Source: Mactra quadrangularis (taxonomy: Eukaryota > Mollusca > Bivalvia > Venerida > Mactridae). From it: 64,000 bases of DNA. The position numbers were made by a program, and so were the translations under genes. Shown here piece after piece: positions 61,101 through 63,967 of the stretch. Below the pieces are notes generated by a model that ran no database searches, had not been told where the DNA came from, and saw only the letters and a program-made list of their open reading frames with translations. The stretch covers positions 59,833,319 to 59,897,318 of the forward strand of contig CM046309.1 of NCBI GenBank assembly GCA_025267735.1, given 5' to 3'. Positions within the stretch are counted from its first letter, which is position 1. Each line of letters begins with the position of its first letter.

Positions 61101-61703
61101 AAAAACCCATAAATTTGAATTCGGGATGAGGTCTATTCAAATGCCACATTTACAAAAGTGTAAAGGTAATTATGAATGGCATTCAATCTTCCTAAACAGA
61201 TATCCTGTAGAGTGTTGTCATATGTCGGGATCTCTAGGATATCAATAGAGGGTCACTTCGAGATGACCTTTATGTCAACCCATCAATGAGTAGCTTTCAT
61301 CCACATGAAACACTATTAATTTGATTTTGTAATTTCTATTTATGACCAAGGTTTGCCAGCTAATTTAACAGCGGTATTATCCACAGTCTGCGATTAATCA
61401 CAAATTGCATGACGTAGACAATGTAAACAAGTTACTAATCGTAACAATTTCGTCATGAGTATAATGATGAGAAAAGGTCACCTAAACATGACCCTCGTTT
61501 GAAAACAGCAAGTAGGCGAGAGAAAAATTTTAGATCAGGTTTAAATCAGATTGGAATGGCACTGTAAATTAAAAAGTGCAGATAAAATACCTAATTTTCT
61601 GTTCCTGTCCATGTCTCAATTCTTCGTCTCTCTGTAGAACATGAAGTATGGAGTTCTTCTCTTTCTGTGAGAGTCCTTCAACCACAGTCACACAGTCCAT
61701 CAT
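4120..61703 (-). CDS. SYTL: Synaptotagmin-like protein (Slp/Bitesize family), 3'-incomplete, 7 coding exons seen
   Basis: Seven exons join in phase (2, 1, 1, 1, 0, 0 after exons 1, 2-3, 4, 5, 6, 7 as listed per exon) to give 5826 nt, 1942 codons, without a stop. Predicted order: SHD1 helix (about residues 10-48), FYVE-like zinc finger with cysteines 63/66, 80/83, 88/91, 102/105, SHD2 (about 109-145), then a linker of about 1800 residues rich in Ser, Asp and Glu. In the Slp family, SHD1-Zn-SHD2 binds GTP-loaded Rab27 on secretory vesicles, and two C2 domains bind phospholipid or the plasma membrane. The C2 exons are not in the window and should lie left of base 1. The linker is far longer than in vertebrate Slp4/Slp5 (whole protein about 670-730 aa) and is closer in scale to Drosophila Bitesize or long SYTL2 isoforms. 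Family assignment is strong; one-to-one orthology with a particular SYTL is not claimed. Confidence 0.88.
4203..4260. repeat. (AAC/AAT)n microsatellite forming the exon 7 acceptor tract
   Basis: AAC and AAT trinucleotides directly upstream of exon 7; on the gene strand this is a GTT/ATT tract ending in TTATTTAG at the splice acceptor. Confidence 0.8.
4715..4947 (-). mobile_element. SINE-like repeat, family D (copy 1)
   Basis: It shares TTTAAAGTCTGCTT and ATCACCTTCAGGCAGG with the copy at 54801-54999. On the minus strand it begins with a tRNA-like head (GTGGCTCAGAGGTGGGATGC), so it is probably tRNA-derived. Confidence 0.55.
5478..5740. mobile_element. Tc1/mariner-like MITE with degenerate inverted ends
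   Basis: The left end CAGTGTCCTTCAAAAGTTTAAC is answered by CAAACTTTTGAAGGGCACAGT. There is no coding capacity. Bases 5522-5635 inside contain a second repeat (ACCAATCTTGGTCTTAAATC) also found at 60205-60300. Confidence 0.55.
6293..6527. mobile_element. MITE with GTGGTGCTTTTCACAAAAA ends (copy 1)
   Basis: The terminal inverted repeats are GTGGTGCTTTTCACAAAAA and TTTTTGTGAAAAGCAC. It is collinear in inverted or same-unit form with the copy at 24809-25067. Neither contains a transposase frame. Confidence 0.7.
6596..6762 (-). CDS. SYTL: Exon 6: Ser-rich segment before the C2 domains
   Basis: The acceptor is GATAT..TTTCAG|GGTTAAG (intron side ends ATTTCAG) and the donor ACTGAT|GTAAGT; 167 nt. 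It completes a Gly codon with exon 5 and leaves in phase 0. It encodes GLSRESPQTISE, then a Gly/Ser stretch (DDSGHVSGGSRG) and SSYSQSSLPSTLSTVTD. Vertebrate Slp4 has a comparable Ser-rich stretch just before the acidic cluster ahead of C2A. The phase fits on both sides and support this small exon despite its low complexity. Confidence 0.75.
7533..7600. mobile_element. Small palindromic element, family 1 (GGCTTAGCGCAAAAC)
   Basis: The arm GGCTTAGCGCAAAACTGTCG is answered by GTGCTAAGCC, and the centre has TAACTCAATTAAAAAAAAGA then TGAGTTAC. It has eight relatives in the window. Confidence 0.7.
7617..8054. mobile_element. MITE with TGGTGGCATATTTCTGCCA ends and repeated TAACTAGTTACGTAACTAGTT
   Basis: Near-perfect inverted ends: TGGTGGCATATTTCTGCCA at the left and TGGCAGAAATATGCCACCA at the right. 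The interior has at least eight copies of an AACTAGTTA palindrome. TCTGTGTAT flanks both sides, with a 3-bp offset at the right. Confidence 0.75.
8328..8547 (-). mobile_element. 5'-truncated family B SINE with 13-bp target-site duplication
   Basis: The (TTTA)n tail and body match the SINE at 656-928, but the tRNA head is missing. It is flanked by perfect ATGGCCAGATAAT copies (8328-8340 and 8535-8547). Confidence 0.8.
8565..8787 (-). mobile_element. Family A SINE, lacking its tail
   Basis: Inverted body (CCCTACATAATTAAAAATCA, GGTAGGAGGGAGAATGGC) and head (GAGCTACCAACTGAG) of family A. Confidence 0.7.
9061..10212. mobile_element. Tc1/mariner-like element with TA flanks, inside a 29-bp direct repeat
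   Basis: The element proper is 9090-10176: CAGTGCCCTCCAAAATATTTT at the left, CTTTTGGAGGGCACTG at the right, TA on both sides. No transposase frame exists. Outside the TA, a 29-bp sequence (TATAAGATGATATTCC..AGTCTTATA) is repeated at 9061-9089 and 10184-10212 with one mismatch. Confidence 0.75.
9757..10120 (+). repeat. Bivalve-type GACCTTGACCTTGTGACC repeat, two 145-bp units plus GGAC run
   Basis: Two units start near 9762 and 9907 (GGTAATAGTGACCTTGA). They are followed by CAGACGGACGGACGGACAGA and a terminal hairpin TATGCCC..GGGCATATAAAAA. A single-unit copy lies at 38857-39096. Confidence 0.7.
10568..10945 (+). repeat. About 390-bp interspersed repeat (ACAGATATCCTGTAG), copy 1
   Basis: Starts ACAGATATCCTGTAGAACAT and ends TTTTAATCAGATTGGACAA. 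Collinear with 50447-50837 and 61196-61555. No terminal repeat or tRNA head is visible, and the class is unknown. Confidence 0.7.
11795..12110. repeat. Mixed AAC/ATC microsatellite region
   Basis: Interspersed runs of CAACAA and ATCATC; open frames across it in either direction are repeat artefacts. Confidence 0.8.
13008..13303 (-). mobile_element. Family A SINE, nearly full length
   Basis: Begins with TTTTTTGTTGGGTTTAACGC (inverted tail and 3' end) and ends with the inverted head CAACTGAGCTAGCC. Confidence 0.75.
14452..14660 (-). mobile_element. Family A SINE, truncated at both ends
   Basis: ATTCCTGGAAAGGCTAAATC through GTAGACTTGG matches the body of family A; the tRNA head core is missing. 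Confidence 0.65.
16078..16136. mobile_element. Small palindromic element, family 1
   Basis: TAGCACAAAACGGTCGCAAC, a CTCGAG centre, and GAGTTACGATCGTTTTTGTG then CTAAGCCC form a compact hairpin. Confidence 0.65.
16432..16735 (+). mobile_element. Family A SINE, full length
   Basis: tRNA-like head CTAGCTCAGTTGGTAGCA at the left and (AAAC)n tail at the right. It is flanked by CTTCAAACCCAAA and CCTCAAGCCCAAA, an imperfect target-site duplication. Confidence 0.8.
17832..17895. mobile_element. Small palindromic element, family 1 (variant)
   Basis: AGCAAAACTAGTCTCA is answered by TGTACACTAGTTTTGCGCTA; the outer arm is shorter than in other copies. Confidence 0.55.
18098..21622 (-). CDS. SYTL: Exon 5: giant acidic linker exon
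   Basis: The acceptor is TTTTGTTAG|ATGATA and the donor AAGCAG|GTACAT; 3525 nt, residues about 685-1860, with no stop in this frame. The open frame reads a little past both splice sites, but those extensions are intronic. It is strongly acidic (for example DDLLDDPDD, IDDVDEDVDDDK) and rich in Ser/Thr. A motif with the pattern SLDxLLxxQGDxxD occurs twice, near residues 872 and 998. Residues about 1448-1546 are nine copies of an 11-residue repeat. The end has a proline-rich PPPEKPPR segment, a possible SH3 ligand. Codon-level openness over 3.5 kb in AT-rich DNA makes coding certain; the function is unknown apart from its place in the linker. Confidence 0.88.
19038..19334 (-). repeat. 33-bp coding tandem repeat in exon 5 (9 units)
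   Basis: Encodes nine diverged 11-residue units with the pattern ExRxGELxNNA (EVRSGELQSKA, EVRNGELRNDV, EVRSGDLENNA and so on), plus a degenerate tenth. All units stay in frame. Confidence 0.9.
21623..23083 (-). other. Intron between exons 4 and 5
   Basis: A 1461-bp AT-rich intron. No repeat family or additional exon is recognised in it. Confidence 0.7.
23084..24700 (-). CDS. SYTL: Exon 4: long basic/Ser-rich linker exon
   Basis: The acceptor is TTTATTTCAG|GTTCTA and the donor AAGAAAC|GTAAGT; 1617 nt, residues about 147-685. The frame is open through the whole exon; the Met at 24557 is internal, not a start. The sequence is low complexity: an SESDSDSSSNSD acidic-serine patch, proline-rich stretches (SPPNLESPPP, RPRPAPRSP), a four-unit 11-residue repeat, and a C-terminal hydrophobic-basic segment (FKRVSKMVGAVGAFARMA, then KSPKK) that could form an amphipathic, membrane-binding helix. 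No folded domain is recognised. Linkers in this family carry partner-specific sites (Munc18/syntaxin in Slp4, moesin/actin in Bitesize), but none can be assigned here. Confidence 0.85.
23925..24056 (-). repeat. 33-bp coding tandem repeat in exon 4 (4 units)
   Basis: Encodes four 11-residue units of the pattern QPxMTRSMNEG (QPSMTRSMNEC, QPAMTRSMNEG, QTLMSRSTNEG, QPAMSRSMNEN), about residues 361-404. Confidence 0.9.
24809..25067. mobile_element. MITE with GTGGGGCTTTTCACAAAAA ends (copy 2)
   Basis: The inverted ends match the element at 6293-6527, and the interior (AATGAGCGTATTAATATTG; TCATAGTTATGC in inverse) is shared. Confidence 0.7.
25646..25715. mobile_element. Small palindromic element, family 1
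   Basis: GGGTTTGGCAAAAAGCAGTC is answered by CAACTGCTTTGTGCTAAACC. Confidence 0.65.
26351..26411 (-). CDS. SYTL: Alternative first coding exon (isoform without the Rab27-binding region)
   Basis: On the minus strand an ATG at 26411 opens 20 codons that start MLERFRSFIADA, continue with an alanine run (six in all) and end HVS. The exon stops at a donor TGTCAG|GTGATT with one base left over. The exon at 24700 needs exactly one base upstream, and the junction makes Gly, as the canonical exon 3 junction does. The block is clearly richer in GC and CpG than the surrounding intron. The resulting 1817-codon frame to base 4120 would lack SHD1, the zinc finger and SHD2. The segment upstream may be a first exon or have a splice acceptor (GTTTTAG before base 26461). 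No transcript evidence is available; the alternative is a chance ORF, but phase, donor and composition all agree. Confidence 0.6.
28285..28402. repeat. 39-bp tandem repeat, 3 copies
   Basis: The unit contains CAAACAATCTGGACAAATAT. The units are nearly identical, which suggests recent amplification; an open minus-strand frame over it encodes only the repeat. Confidence 0.85.
28681..29085 (+). mobile_element. Full-length family B SINE between 66-70 bp direct repeats
   Basis: The SINE spans about 28751-29015, with head GGGTCAGTGGCGCAGTTGGT, B-box GGGTTCGAATCTC and end GGGTTAAACCCAGTAAAAAA. The flanks 28681-28747 and 29016-29085 (CAGGGTTTAGAATTTGCAAT type) are diverged copies of each other. Confidence 0.75.
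29399..29560. repeat. Trinucleotide microsatellite (TCA, CCG, ACC, TTA)
   Basis: A run of TCATCA, then CCGCCGCCAC, ACCACC, TCATCA, and ATTATT. Open frames across it are repeat artefacts. Confidence 0.9.
30430..30655 (+). pseudogene. Unidentified coding-like patch
   Basis: A plus-strand frame ending in a stop at 30653-30655 contains VIEERQQLSQLGSHFDVLVK followed by AIGRLYGALKKSDPVLNHIQ. This is a more complex and GC-richer composition than the intron around it. No Met-initiated gene structure, domain or polyA is evident. It could be a decayed retrocopy or transposon fragment; I do not recognise the protein. Confidence 0.25.
32650..32915 (-). mobile_element. Family A SINE, full length
   Basis: Starts TTTTTTGTTGGGTTCAGTGC and ends CAACTGAGTTAGCCAGGCTG (inverted head). 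Confidence 0.75.
33074..33499. mobile_element. hAT-like non-autonomous element with 8-bp target-site duplication
   Basis: TAGGACTG at 33082 and CAGCCCTA ending at 33491 are the termini. AAAAGTAC occurs on both sides (33074-33081, 33492-33499), an exact 8-bp duplication. The subterminal regions are rich in CGCGAT/ATCGCG motifs. 410 bp, no transposase. Confidence 0.85.
34628..34815 (-). mobile_element. Family B SINE, 5'-truncated and diverged
   Basis: TTATTGGGTTTAACCCCATG, GCTTTCCTGGACCCTAGTCT and GAAGGAAAATTGTCAT match family B in inverse orientation. Confidence 0.65.
35040..35875. repeat. Minisatellite, 67-bp unit with 73-bp variants, 12-13 copies
   Basis: The anchor TGGAATTATC recurs at 35101, 35168, 35241, 35314, 35381, 35448, 35515, 35582, 35655, 35722, 35789 and 35856. 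The spacing is 67 bp except for three 73-bp units that carry an extra TGTACA. Further variants are TAGTGAG/TAGTGTG and GGTAAAG/GGGAAAG. Confidence 0.95.
36000..36243 (+). mobile_element. Family A SINE, tail missing
   Basis: A well-preserved head (GGCTAGCTCAGTTGGTAGCA, then GGGTTCAATTCCC) ends abruptly after GGAGTGAGTAGGTTGA. Confidence 0.8.
36672..37101 (+). mobile_element. Two family A SINEs in tandem (second 5'-truncated)
   Basis: The first copy (about 36672-36893) has the tRNA head and stops after GAGATTTAGCCT. The second starts inside the body (ACTTTCATGGAGCTTGATCA) and runs to the AAACCCAACAAACAAACAAA tail. Confidence 0.75.
38301..38505 (-). mobile_element. Family A SINE, truncated
   Basis: CTCTGGATTTAGCTGTTAAC through the inverted head CTACCAACTGAGCTGG. 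Confidence 0.7.
38857..39096 (+). repeat. GACCTTGACCTTGTGACC repeat, single unit
   Basis: Same organisation as 9757-10120 but with one 145-bp unit; it ends in a GACGG run and TCGGGCTTATAAAAA. A Tc1-like end (CAGTGCCCCTTCCAAATG) is just upstream at 38804, as in the larger copy. Confidence 0.65.
40067..42396. mobile_element. Family 1 palindrome split by a DNA transposon
   Basis: The left half GGGTTTAGCGCAAAACAGTC (40067-40109) and the right half GAGTTACGACTGTTTTCTGC then TAAACC (42364-42396) together make one family 1 hairpin. The transposon at 40110-42363 separates them. Confidence 0.75.
40104..42369. mobile_element. 2.25-kb DNA transposon, CAGGGTTCCCAC ends, TATATT duplication
   Basis: The element (40110-42363) begins CAGGGTTCCCAC and ends GTGGGAACCCTG. 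The subterminal TTTCAAGGACTTTTC repeats are arranged inversely. TATATT flanks both sides (40104-40109, 42364-42369). No transposase motif was recognised. The right third (about 41330-42240) is GC- and CpG-rich, with an internal direct repeat (GCGACAAAA, ACACAGGG, GATAAACA) at 41370-41420 and 41936-41970, and GATTGGTC in each half. Superfamily not settled; the termini resemble hAT-type ends, but a 6-bp duplication does not fit hAT's usual 8. Confidence 0.75.
42674..42935 (+). mobile_element. Family A SINE, 5'-truncated
   Basis: Begins at CTACAGATCGAGG, lacks the A-box half, and runs to TTAAACCAAACAAAAAACAA. Confidence 0.75.
44283..44365 (-). mobile_element. Degenerate family B SINE fragment
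   Basis: GGTTTCCTGGACACTTCTAT and ACCAGTACTAACTAACCCTA match the family B body. Confidence 0.45.
44732..44800. mobile_element. Small palindromic element, family 2
   Basis: TGTCTGCAAGACTGTAGTTA is answered by TTAGTCTTGCGAGCAACCCT; the centre has AAAAGAGTGAGT. Confidence 0.6.
44823..44919. repeat. About 49-bp tandem duplication, 2 copies
   Basis: TTTTATTTAATAGTACTCAC followed by AATCTAAAGGTAAGTTTAAA occurs twice in succession. Confidence 0.8.
44990..45180. repeat. (GAT/AAT)n microsatellite
   Basis: Imperfect GATGATAATGAT triplets; open frames in both directions are repeat artefacts. Confidence 0.9.
46383..46680. repeat. About 300-bp polypurine (GA-rich) tract
   Basis: The plus strand is almost only A and G, in irregular GAGGGG/AGAGAC units. 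Long frames on the other strand encode only Ser/Pro/Leu/Phe artefacts. Confidence 0.85.
47686..47885. repeat. 26-bp tandem repeat, about 8 copies
   Basis: The unit contains CCACATGGAAGATTGGATAC; some copies are 1-2 bp shorter. Open frames are present in three frames of the minus strand because the repeat has no stops there. Confidence 0.9.
48157..48210. mobile_element. Small palindromic element, family 1 (variant)
   Basis: AGTGCAAAACTAATAC is answered by CAGCTAGTTTTGCGCTAACT. It lies 47 bp downstream of the exon 3 donor. Confidence 0.5.
48257..48366 (-). CDS. SYTL: Exon 3: SHD2 segment with altered aromatic motif
   Basis: The acceptor is GTCTTTTTTCAG|ACAGTT and the donor TACCAG|GTTTGT; 110 nt. 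It continues the finger as R-QLKWLTGEWAASFEQ and then RRWASGSDLLKSSMK. This aligns without gaps to Slp4 SHD2, where TGDWFYDQ is followed by RTGSEIIRMSL. The Thr-Gly-x-Trp core is kept, but the two aromatic residues that normally follow the Trp are Ala-Ala here, with a Phe two positions later. In the family the (S/T)(G/L)xW(F/Y)(F/Y) motif packs into a pocket of Rab27, so binding may be altered. Confidence 0.88.
48763..49141. mobile_element. Tc1/mariner-like MITE with TA flanks
   Basis: CACTGCCCTCCAAAGTTTCT at the left and GAACTTTTGGAGGGCAGTG at the right, TA on both sides, 379 bp, no transposase. Confidence 0.8.
49228..49301. mobile_element. Small palindromic element, family 2 (best copy)
   Basis: AAGGGTTGCCTGCAAGACTG is answered by CAGTCTTGCGGACAACCCT. 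Confidence 0.75.
50154..50366 (-). CDS. SYTL: Exon 2: FYVE-like zinc finger of the Rab27-binding region
   Basis: The acceptor is TATGTTTCAG|TAATTT and the donor CAAAG|GTTGGT; 213 nt, entering with one base and leaving with two. It encodes the end of the SHD1 helix (NLKKEINQIR) and eight cysteines in four CxxC pairs: CIRC, CPSC, CKNC and CKLC. The last two pairs are separated by a GSW motif, also present in vertebrate Slp4/Slp5 and rabphilin-type fingers. Having a zinc finger at all groups it with Slp3/4/5-type members rather than those without it. The finger braces the two SHD helices and is not expected to bind PI3P like a true FYVE domain, because no R(R/K)HHCR motif is visible. Confidence 0.9.
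50447..50837 (+). repeat. About 390-bp interspersed repeat, copy 2
   Basis: ACAGATATCCTGTAGAGCGT to TTTTAATCAGATTGAACAA, collinear with copies at 10568 and 61196. Confidence 0.75.
51005..51042. mobile_element. Half of a family 2 palindromic element
   Basis: AAAAGAGTGAGTTACTATAG then GCTTGAGGACAACCCTC; the left arm is largely lost. Confidence 0.5.
52038..52108. mobile_element. Small palindromic element, family 1
   Basis: GGGCTTAGTGTAAAGTGGTT is answered by GACCGTTTTGCGATAAGCCC around AAAAAAAGAGTGAG. Confidence 0.7.
52571..52715 (+). repeat. GGTTGCCC repeat, MITE-like (copy 2)
   Basis: GTCTACAAAATTTAGACATG at the left, then TGGTTGCCTGGAAAACATGG and GGCAACTGAACACCCAC. Confidence 0.6.
52841..52909. 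mobile_element. Small palindromic element, family 1
   Basis: GGTTTAGCGCAAAACGGTTC is answered by GTCAGTTTTGCGTTAAATC around AAAAAAAGAGTGAGTTAC. Confidence 0.7.
53315..53506. mobile_element. MITE with ATCCGGAATTCAAAT ends
   Basis: ATCCGGAATTCAAAT and GTACAAACAAACTTT at the left are answered by AACTTTGTTTGTACCG and TTTGAATTCCGGAT at the right. A fragment of the right part recurs at 61034-61135. Confidence 0.75.
54187..54319. repeat. 19-bp tandem repeat, 7 copies
   Basis: The unit is GGACATGTATATACAATTC with one G/A variant. Confidence 0.95.
54801..54999 (-). mobile_element. SINE-like repeat, family D (copy 2)
   Basis: Matches 4715-4947. The tRNA-like B-box is visible in inverse (GGATCGAACTCAGGACC). 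Confidence 0.55.
55240..55400. mobile_element. Foldback element with about 58-bp arms
   Basis: TATTCTTAATCC, TTTCAGGGGGATAAGCCCCC and TTCTTCAAGGGGCTTTTGAC at the left are repeated inverted at the right with a few mismatches, leaving a loop of about 45 bp. Confidence 0.8.
55566..55727 (-). mobile_element. GGTTGCCC repeat, MITE-like (copy 3, best ends)
   Basis: GTCTACGAAATTA at the left and TAATTTCGTAGAC at the right are perfect 13-bp inverted repeats. The interior is inverted relative to the copies at 3660 and 52571. Confidence 0.7.
56156..56958. mobile_element. Tc1/mariner-like element with TA flanks
   Basis: CAGTGCCCTCCAAATGTTCT at the left and AACTTTTGGAATGCACTG at the right, TA on both sides. 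It contains the nested element at 56554-56800. Confidence 0.75.
56554..56800. mobile_element. Nested element with GATACCCCCGC ends and a GGAC/GCAC run
   Basis: GATACCCCCGC at the left is answered by GCGGGGGTAT at the right. A run GGACGGACGGACGCACGCAC sits before the 3' hairpin CCCCCTCTTCTTCGAAGCGG. Confidence 0.65.
57098..57456. mobile_element. Tc1/mariner-like MITE, CAGTACCCACC ends
   Basis: CAGTACCCACCAAAAGTTCG is answered by CAAACTTTTGGTGGGTACTG, a distinct end variant from the CAGTGCCCTCC elements. Confidence 0.7.
57714..58252. repeat. About 540-bp (GAT/GGT)n microsatellite
   Basis: A nearly uninterrupted run of GATGATGATGGT-type triplets. Frames encoding poly-Asp, poly-Met/Val, poly-His or poly-Ile across it are artefacts. 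One frame shift in the triplet register occurs near 57966. Confidence 0.95.
58462..58840 (+). repeat. Repeat shared with the interior of the 9090-10176 element
   Basis: CTCGGCCATTCACTAGGAAT, CATATTTAGACACCATTTTG, GGTGTTGAAGTAAATAAAT and CATTCCGAGATTATTCATTC occur in the same order, inverted, at 9510-9173. About 220 bp extra lies between the second and third blocks here. Confidence 0.6.
59428..59869. mobile_element. hAT-like element with imperfect 8-bp duplication
   Basis: TGGGTTGGGGATCGTTGAGC at the left and ATACTCGCAGCAGCCCTA at the right. The flanks GTCCTTCC and GTCCTTTC differ at one base. It is an inverted relative of 63515-63967. Confidence 0.7.
59939..60785. mobile_element. hAT-like element (TAGTGATG ends) with exact 8-bp duplication
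   Basis: TAGTGATGTACCGATG begins at 59947 and CCATCACTA ends at 60777. ATTAAAAC flanks both sides (59939-59946, 60778-60785). A 68-codon frame at 60057-60263 lies where the start of a transposase might be, but no transposase motif is visible. A small MITE (GACCAGTATTATCAAAAG and its inverse) is nested at about 60203-60300. Confidence 0.85.
60866..61012. mobile_element. Foldback element, intact copy
   Basis: TTGTTAAATTTTATTCAACT with CATTAACCCTACTGATTTAA is answered by TTAAATCAGCAGAGTTAATG with AGTTGAATGAAATTTAACA. Confidence 0.75.
61196..61555 (+). repeat. About 390-bp interspersed repeat, copy 3
   Basis: ACAGATATCCTGTAGAGTGT to TTTAAATCAGATTGGAA, ending 36 bp from the exon 1 donor, so it borders the start of intron 1. 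Confidence 0.75.
61591..61703 (-). CDS. SYTL: Exon 1: start codon and SHD1 helix
   Basis: This exon begins with two consecutive ATGs (61703 and 61700) and encodes 37 codons plus two bases. The donor is ATTAG|GTATTT. Residues 19-30 read ILHVLQRDEELR, nearly the same as the SHD1 core of vertebrate Slp proteins (ILGVLQRDEELR in granuphilin from memory). The distance from the start to this motif also matches vertebrate Slp4, which supports the start. An acceptor-like TTTCCATTTAG precedes base 61737, so 61704-61737 may be the end of a spliced 5' UTR. The stretch between it and the ATG has no stop in this frame, so a longer N-terminus is not formally excluded. Confidence 0.85.
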
Positions 61704-63042
61704 ATTTGTAGAATTATGTACACAAACTGACCAGCCACTAAATGGAAATGAACGTAAATATCAAATGTATCATAACCAACACAAGTCTTCACTTAATATT
61801 TTTTGCACTAGCCTGAAATTTTTTCCCAGCACTAGCCCAACTTATTGTTCATTCTCGAGCACTAGCCTGATTGATTCTTTCACCAGCACTAACTCAACTT
61901 ATTATAATTGCATTCTCTAACACAAGCCTGATTTAATATGTTCAAAAGTAATGAATGAATTTTCAGCTAGCCAGACTAAAACTATACAAAATATGTAATT
62001 TTCTCTAGCAATAACAAAATATTGAGTCCCAGGCTCCAAGTTAGTGGGTTAAGATTAAAATTGTAAACTTCGCAGTTTGAATCAAGCAACATCCATTTAA
62101 AATTATACACCTAACTCTATTCACAAATCAGTGTCTCTATTTATCACACATGATCTACCATCCATGAATATTTCAAATGTTTTACATACATTTAACAATT
62201 TTAATAACAAATTTACCAAACCAGGTAAATACCCTAAACTCATATCCATGTTATATAATGTCAAGATATTTATGTTTTTCCATTATGTATAATAATACCT
62301 CAGGTTAAAATCACATCACGTCATATCCTGTTGAAGACAAATATCGCCCAATCAAAGCCACTTTCCAAACAAATTACCTGCAAAATACAACATTGCAATA
62401 AATCTCCTTATTATCATGTAATAAAGCAGTATAAATTTATTGTCAATAAAATATTATACCTGTAAACAGACATTGTAATATCATTTTATAGTCTTTAAGC
62501 TTCATGCTTGTTATTCTAGAAATCAGAAAGAAAGCAGGGAGGCAGACAAAAGATGAGTCTTTTACCTGAACAATTTTCCTGGACATTTTTGTACCAGTGC
62601 TATATAGCAATACAGAAAGTTGTGAACAAAACTATTCAACAATGTCAATACCATTTAAATCAATTATATCAGTTAACCACAGTGGCATTATTGTAAGTGT
62701 GCCATACATCAATCTATCTCATGAGCAATTTCTCAAATCATGCTACCCAATTTAAGAGAGTAAGCATGCCTACTGAAAACAAACATATAGGAAACTTAGG
62801 TGGCCATCTTGGACACTACCTTTGATTTCTGGCCAAAAATGATTATTGGTTCCATATACTTGAGACATCAGCGAATATTTTAGTATATAACATTTTGTGT
62901 TCAACATTGTGGACCATCTATTCCTTAATTAAGCCATTTTTGAACCAATAGTTAATCTACTTTATGGGTAAGCACTAAACTACTCTAACAACATGTAAAA
63001 AAAGAAGGATGTAGACTAGTTGTGTTCTGACCCATTAACTAA

Positions 63043-63185
63043 GTGGGCATGGCCGAGCAGTTACAACATTGGACTGGTAATCATTGGATAGCCAGCTCCA
63101 TGTTGGTTTGAATCCTATTCAAAATCTACTACGTTGTTTCCTTGAGCAAGATACTTTATCCTAATAACTCAGAACTGTGGGACCA
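63043..63185 (+). mobile_element. tRNA-derived SINE, family C
   Basis: GGCATGGCCGAGCAGTTACA resembles a Ser/Leu-type tRNA 5' half, and GGTTTGAATCC a B box. The body contains CGTTGTTTCCTTGAGCAAGA. It is not a functional tRNA because the acceptor stem is not closed. Confidence 0.6.
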
Positions 63186-63514
63186 GGAAACAGACTCGAA
63201 AGTGATAAACCTTAAGTTGTAAGAACTTGTTTCACAATCAAGCTAAAATTAATTAGTTTACACAAAAAAAACATCAATTGTTACTATGTTAGAACAAACT
63301 GCTTTAATCATCTAATTACATTGTACTGTAAAAAAACGTATAATACAATAACATTACAATAATCATTCTAATTAATCTAAAACAAGCTGTTTGTTAATGA
63401 TGATTAACTAATCTAACTTTGTCACATGTTTTCACTGTAAAAGCACTAAAGCATAGGAGCCTGTGCTATAAAATATAAAGCTGTGATACCCCCCCCCCCC
63501 TGTTTATTGAACAA

Positions 63515-63967
63515 TAGGACTCAGGCGAGTACTCAGATATTCGCAATCTCTAAAGGAAAATTGAGTAAGAATATTCATCATGGCCGAAATCGTCTAATCG
63601 CGATCTTGTTTTGAAAAAAAAAGAAAGAACATTTTCAGCTTAATTACCACTAAAAACAAGTTGCACGACTAATGAAAACTTTAATTTATGTAGGGACTGG
63701 ATTATCCAGTGTCAAAATTTCGATTGATACACATTTGAACAAAAATATATCACTGAAAATGCCCATAAAATGTGTGATAGTAATGTTTGGAGAGGATGGT
63801 TCCCCATGATATAGTAAAAGCTTCTGTAATTTTTCACTCATTTAGTTATTACATGAATTTCTGTATGCTTTTCCATTAACATGTGATTCGTGGTTAAATT
63901 CGTGAATCGCTTCACATGAATCATGGTTCAGATCAGATCGCCACTTGCTCAACGATCCACAGCCCTA
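63515..63967. mobile_element. hAT-like element, inverted relative of 59436-59861
   Basis: TAGGACTCAGGCGAGTACTC at the left and CCACAGCCCTA at the right. Read inversely, its right end matches the left part of the 59436 element (GGATCGTTGAGC, GTGGCGATC). No matching 8-bp flanks. Confidence 0.6.

Larger units (their letters stand above)
50367..61590 (-). other. Intron between exons 1 and 2
   Basis: An 11.2-kb intron rich in repeats (listed separately). Stretches 50840-51800 (with dispersed GTTCATGAAC motifs at 50900-51180), 53520-54180 and 55740-56150 have no feature I can support. At 51815-51920 there is a possible pogo-like end (CAGTATTCCCTCTCATAACG). Confidence 0.6.
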
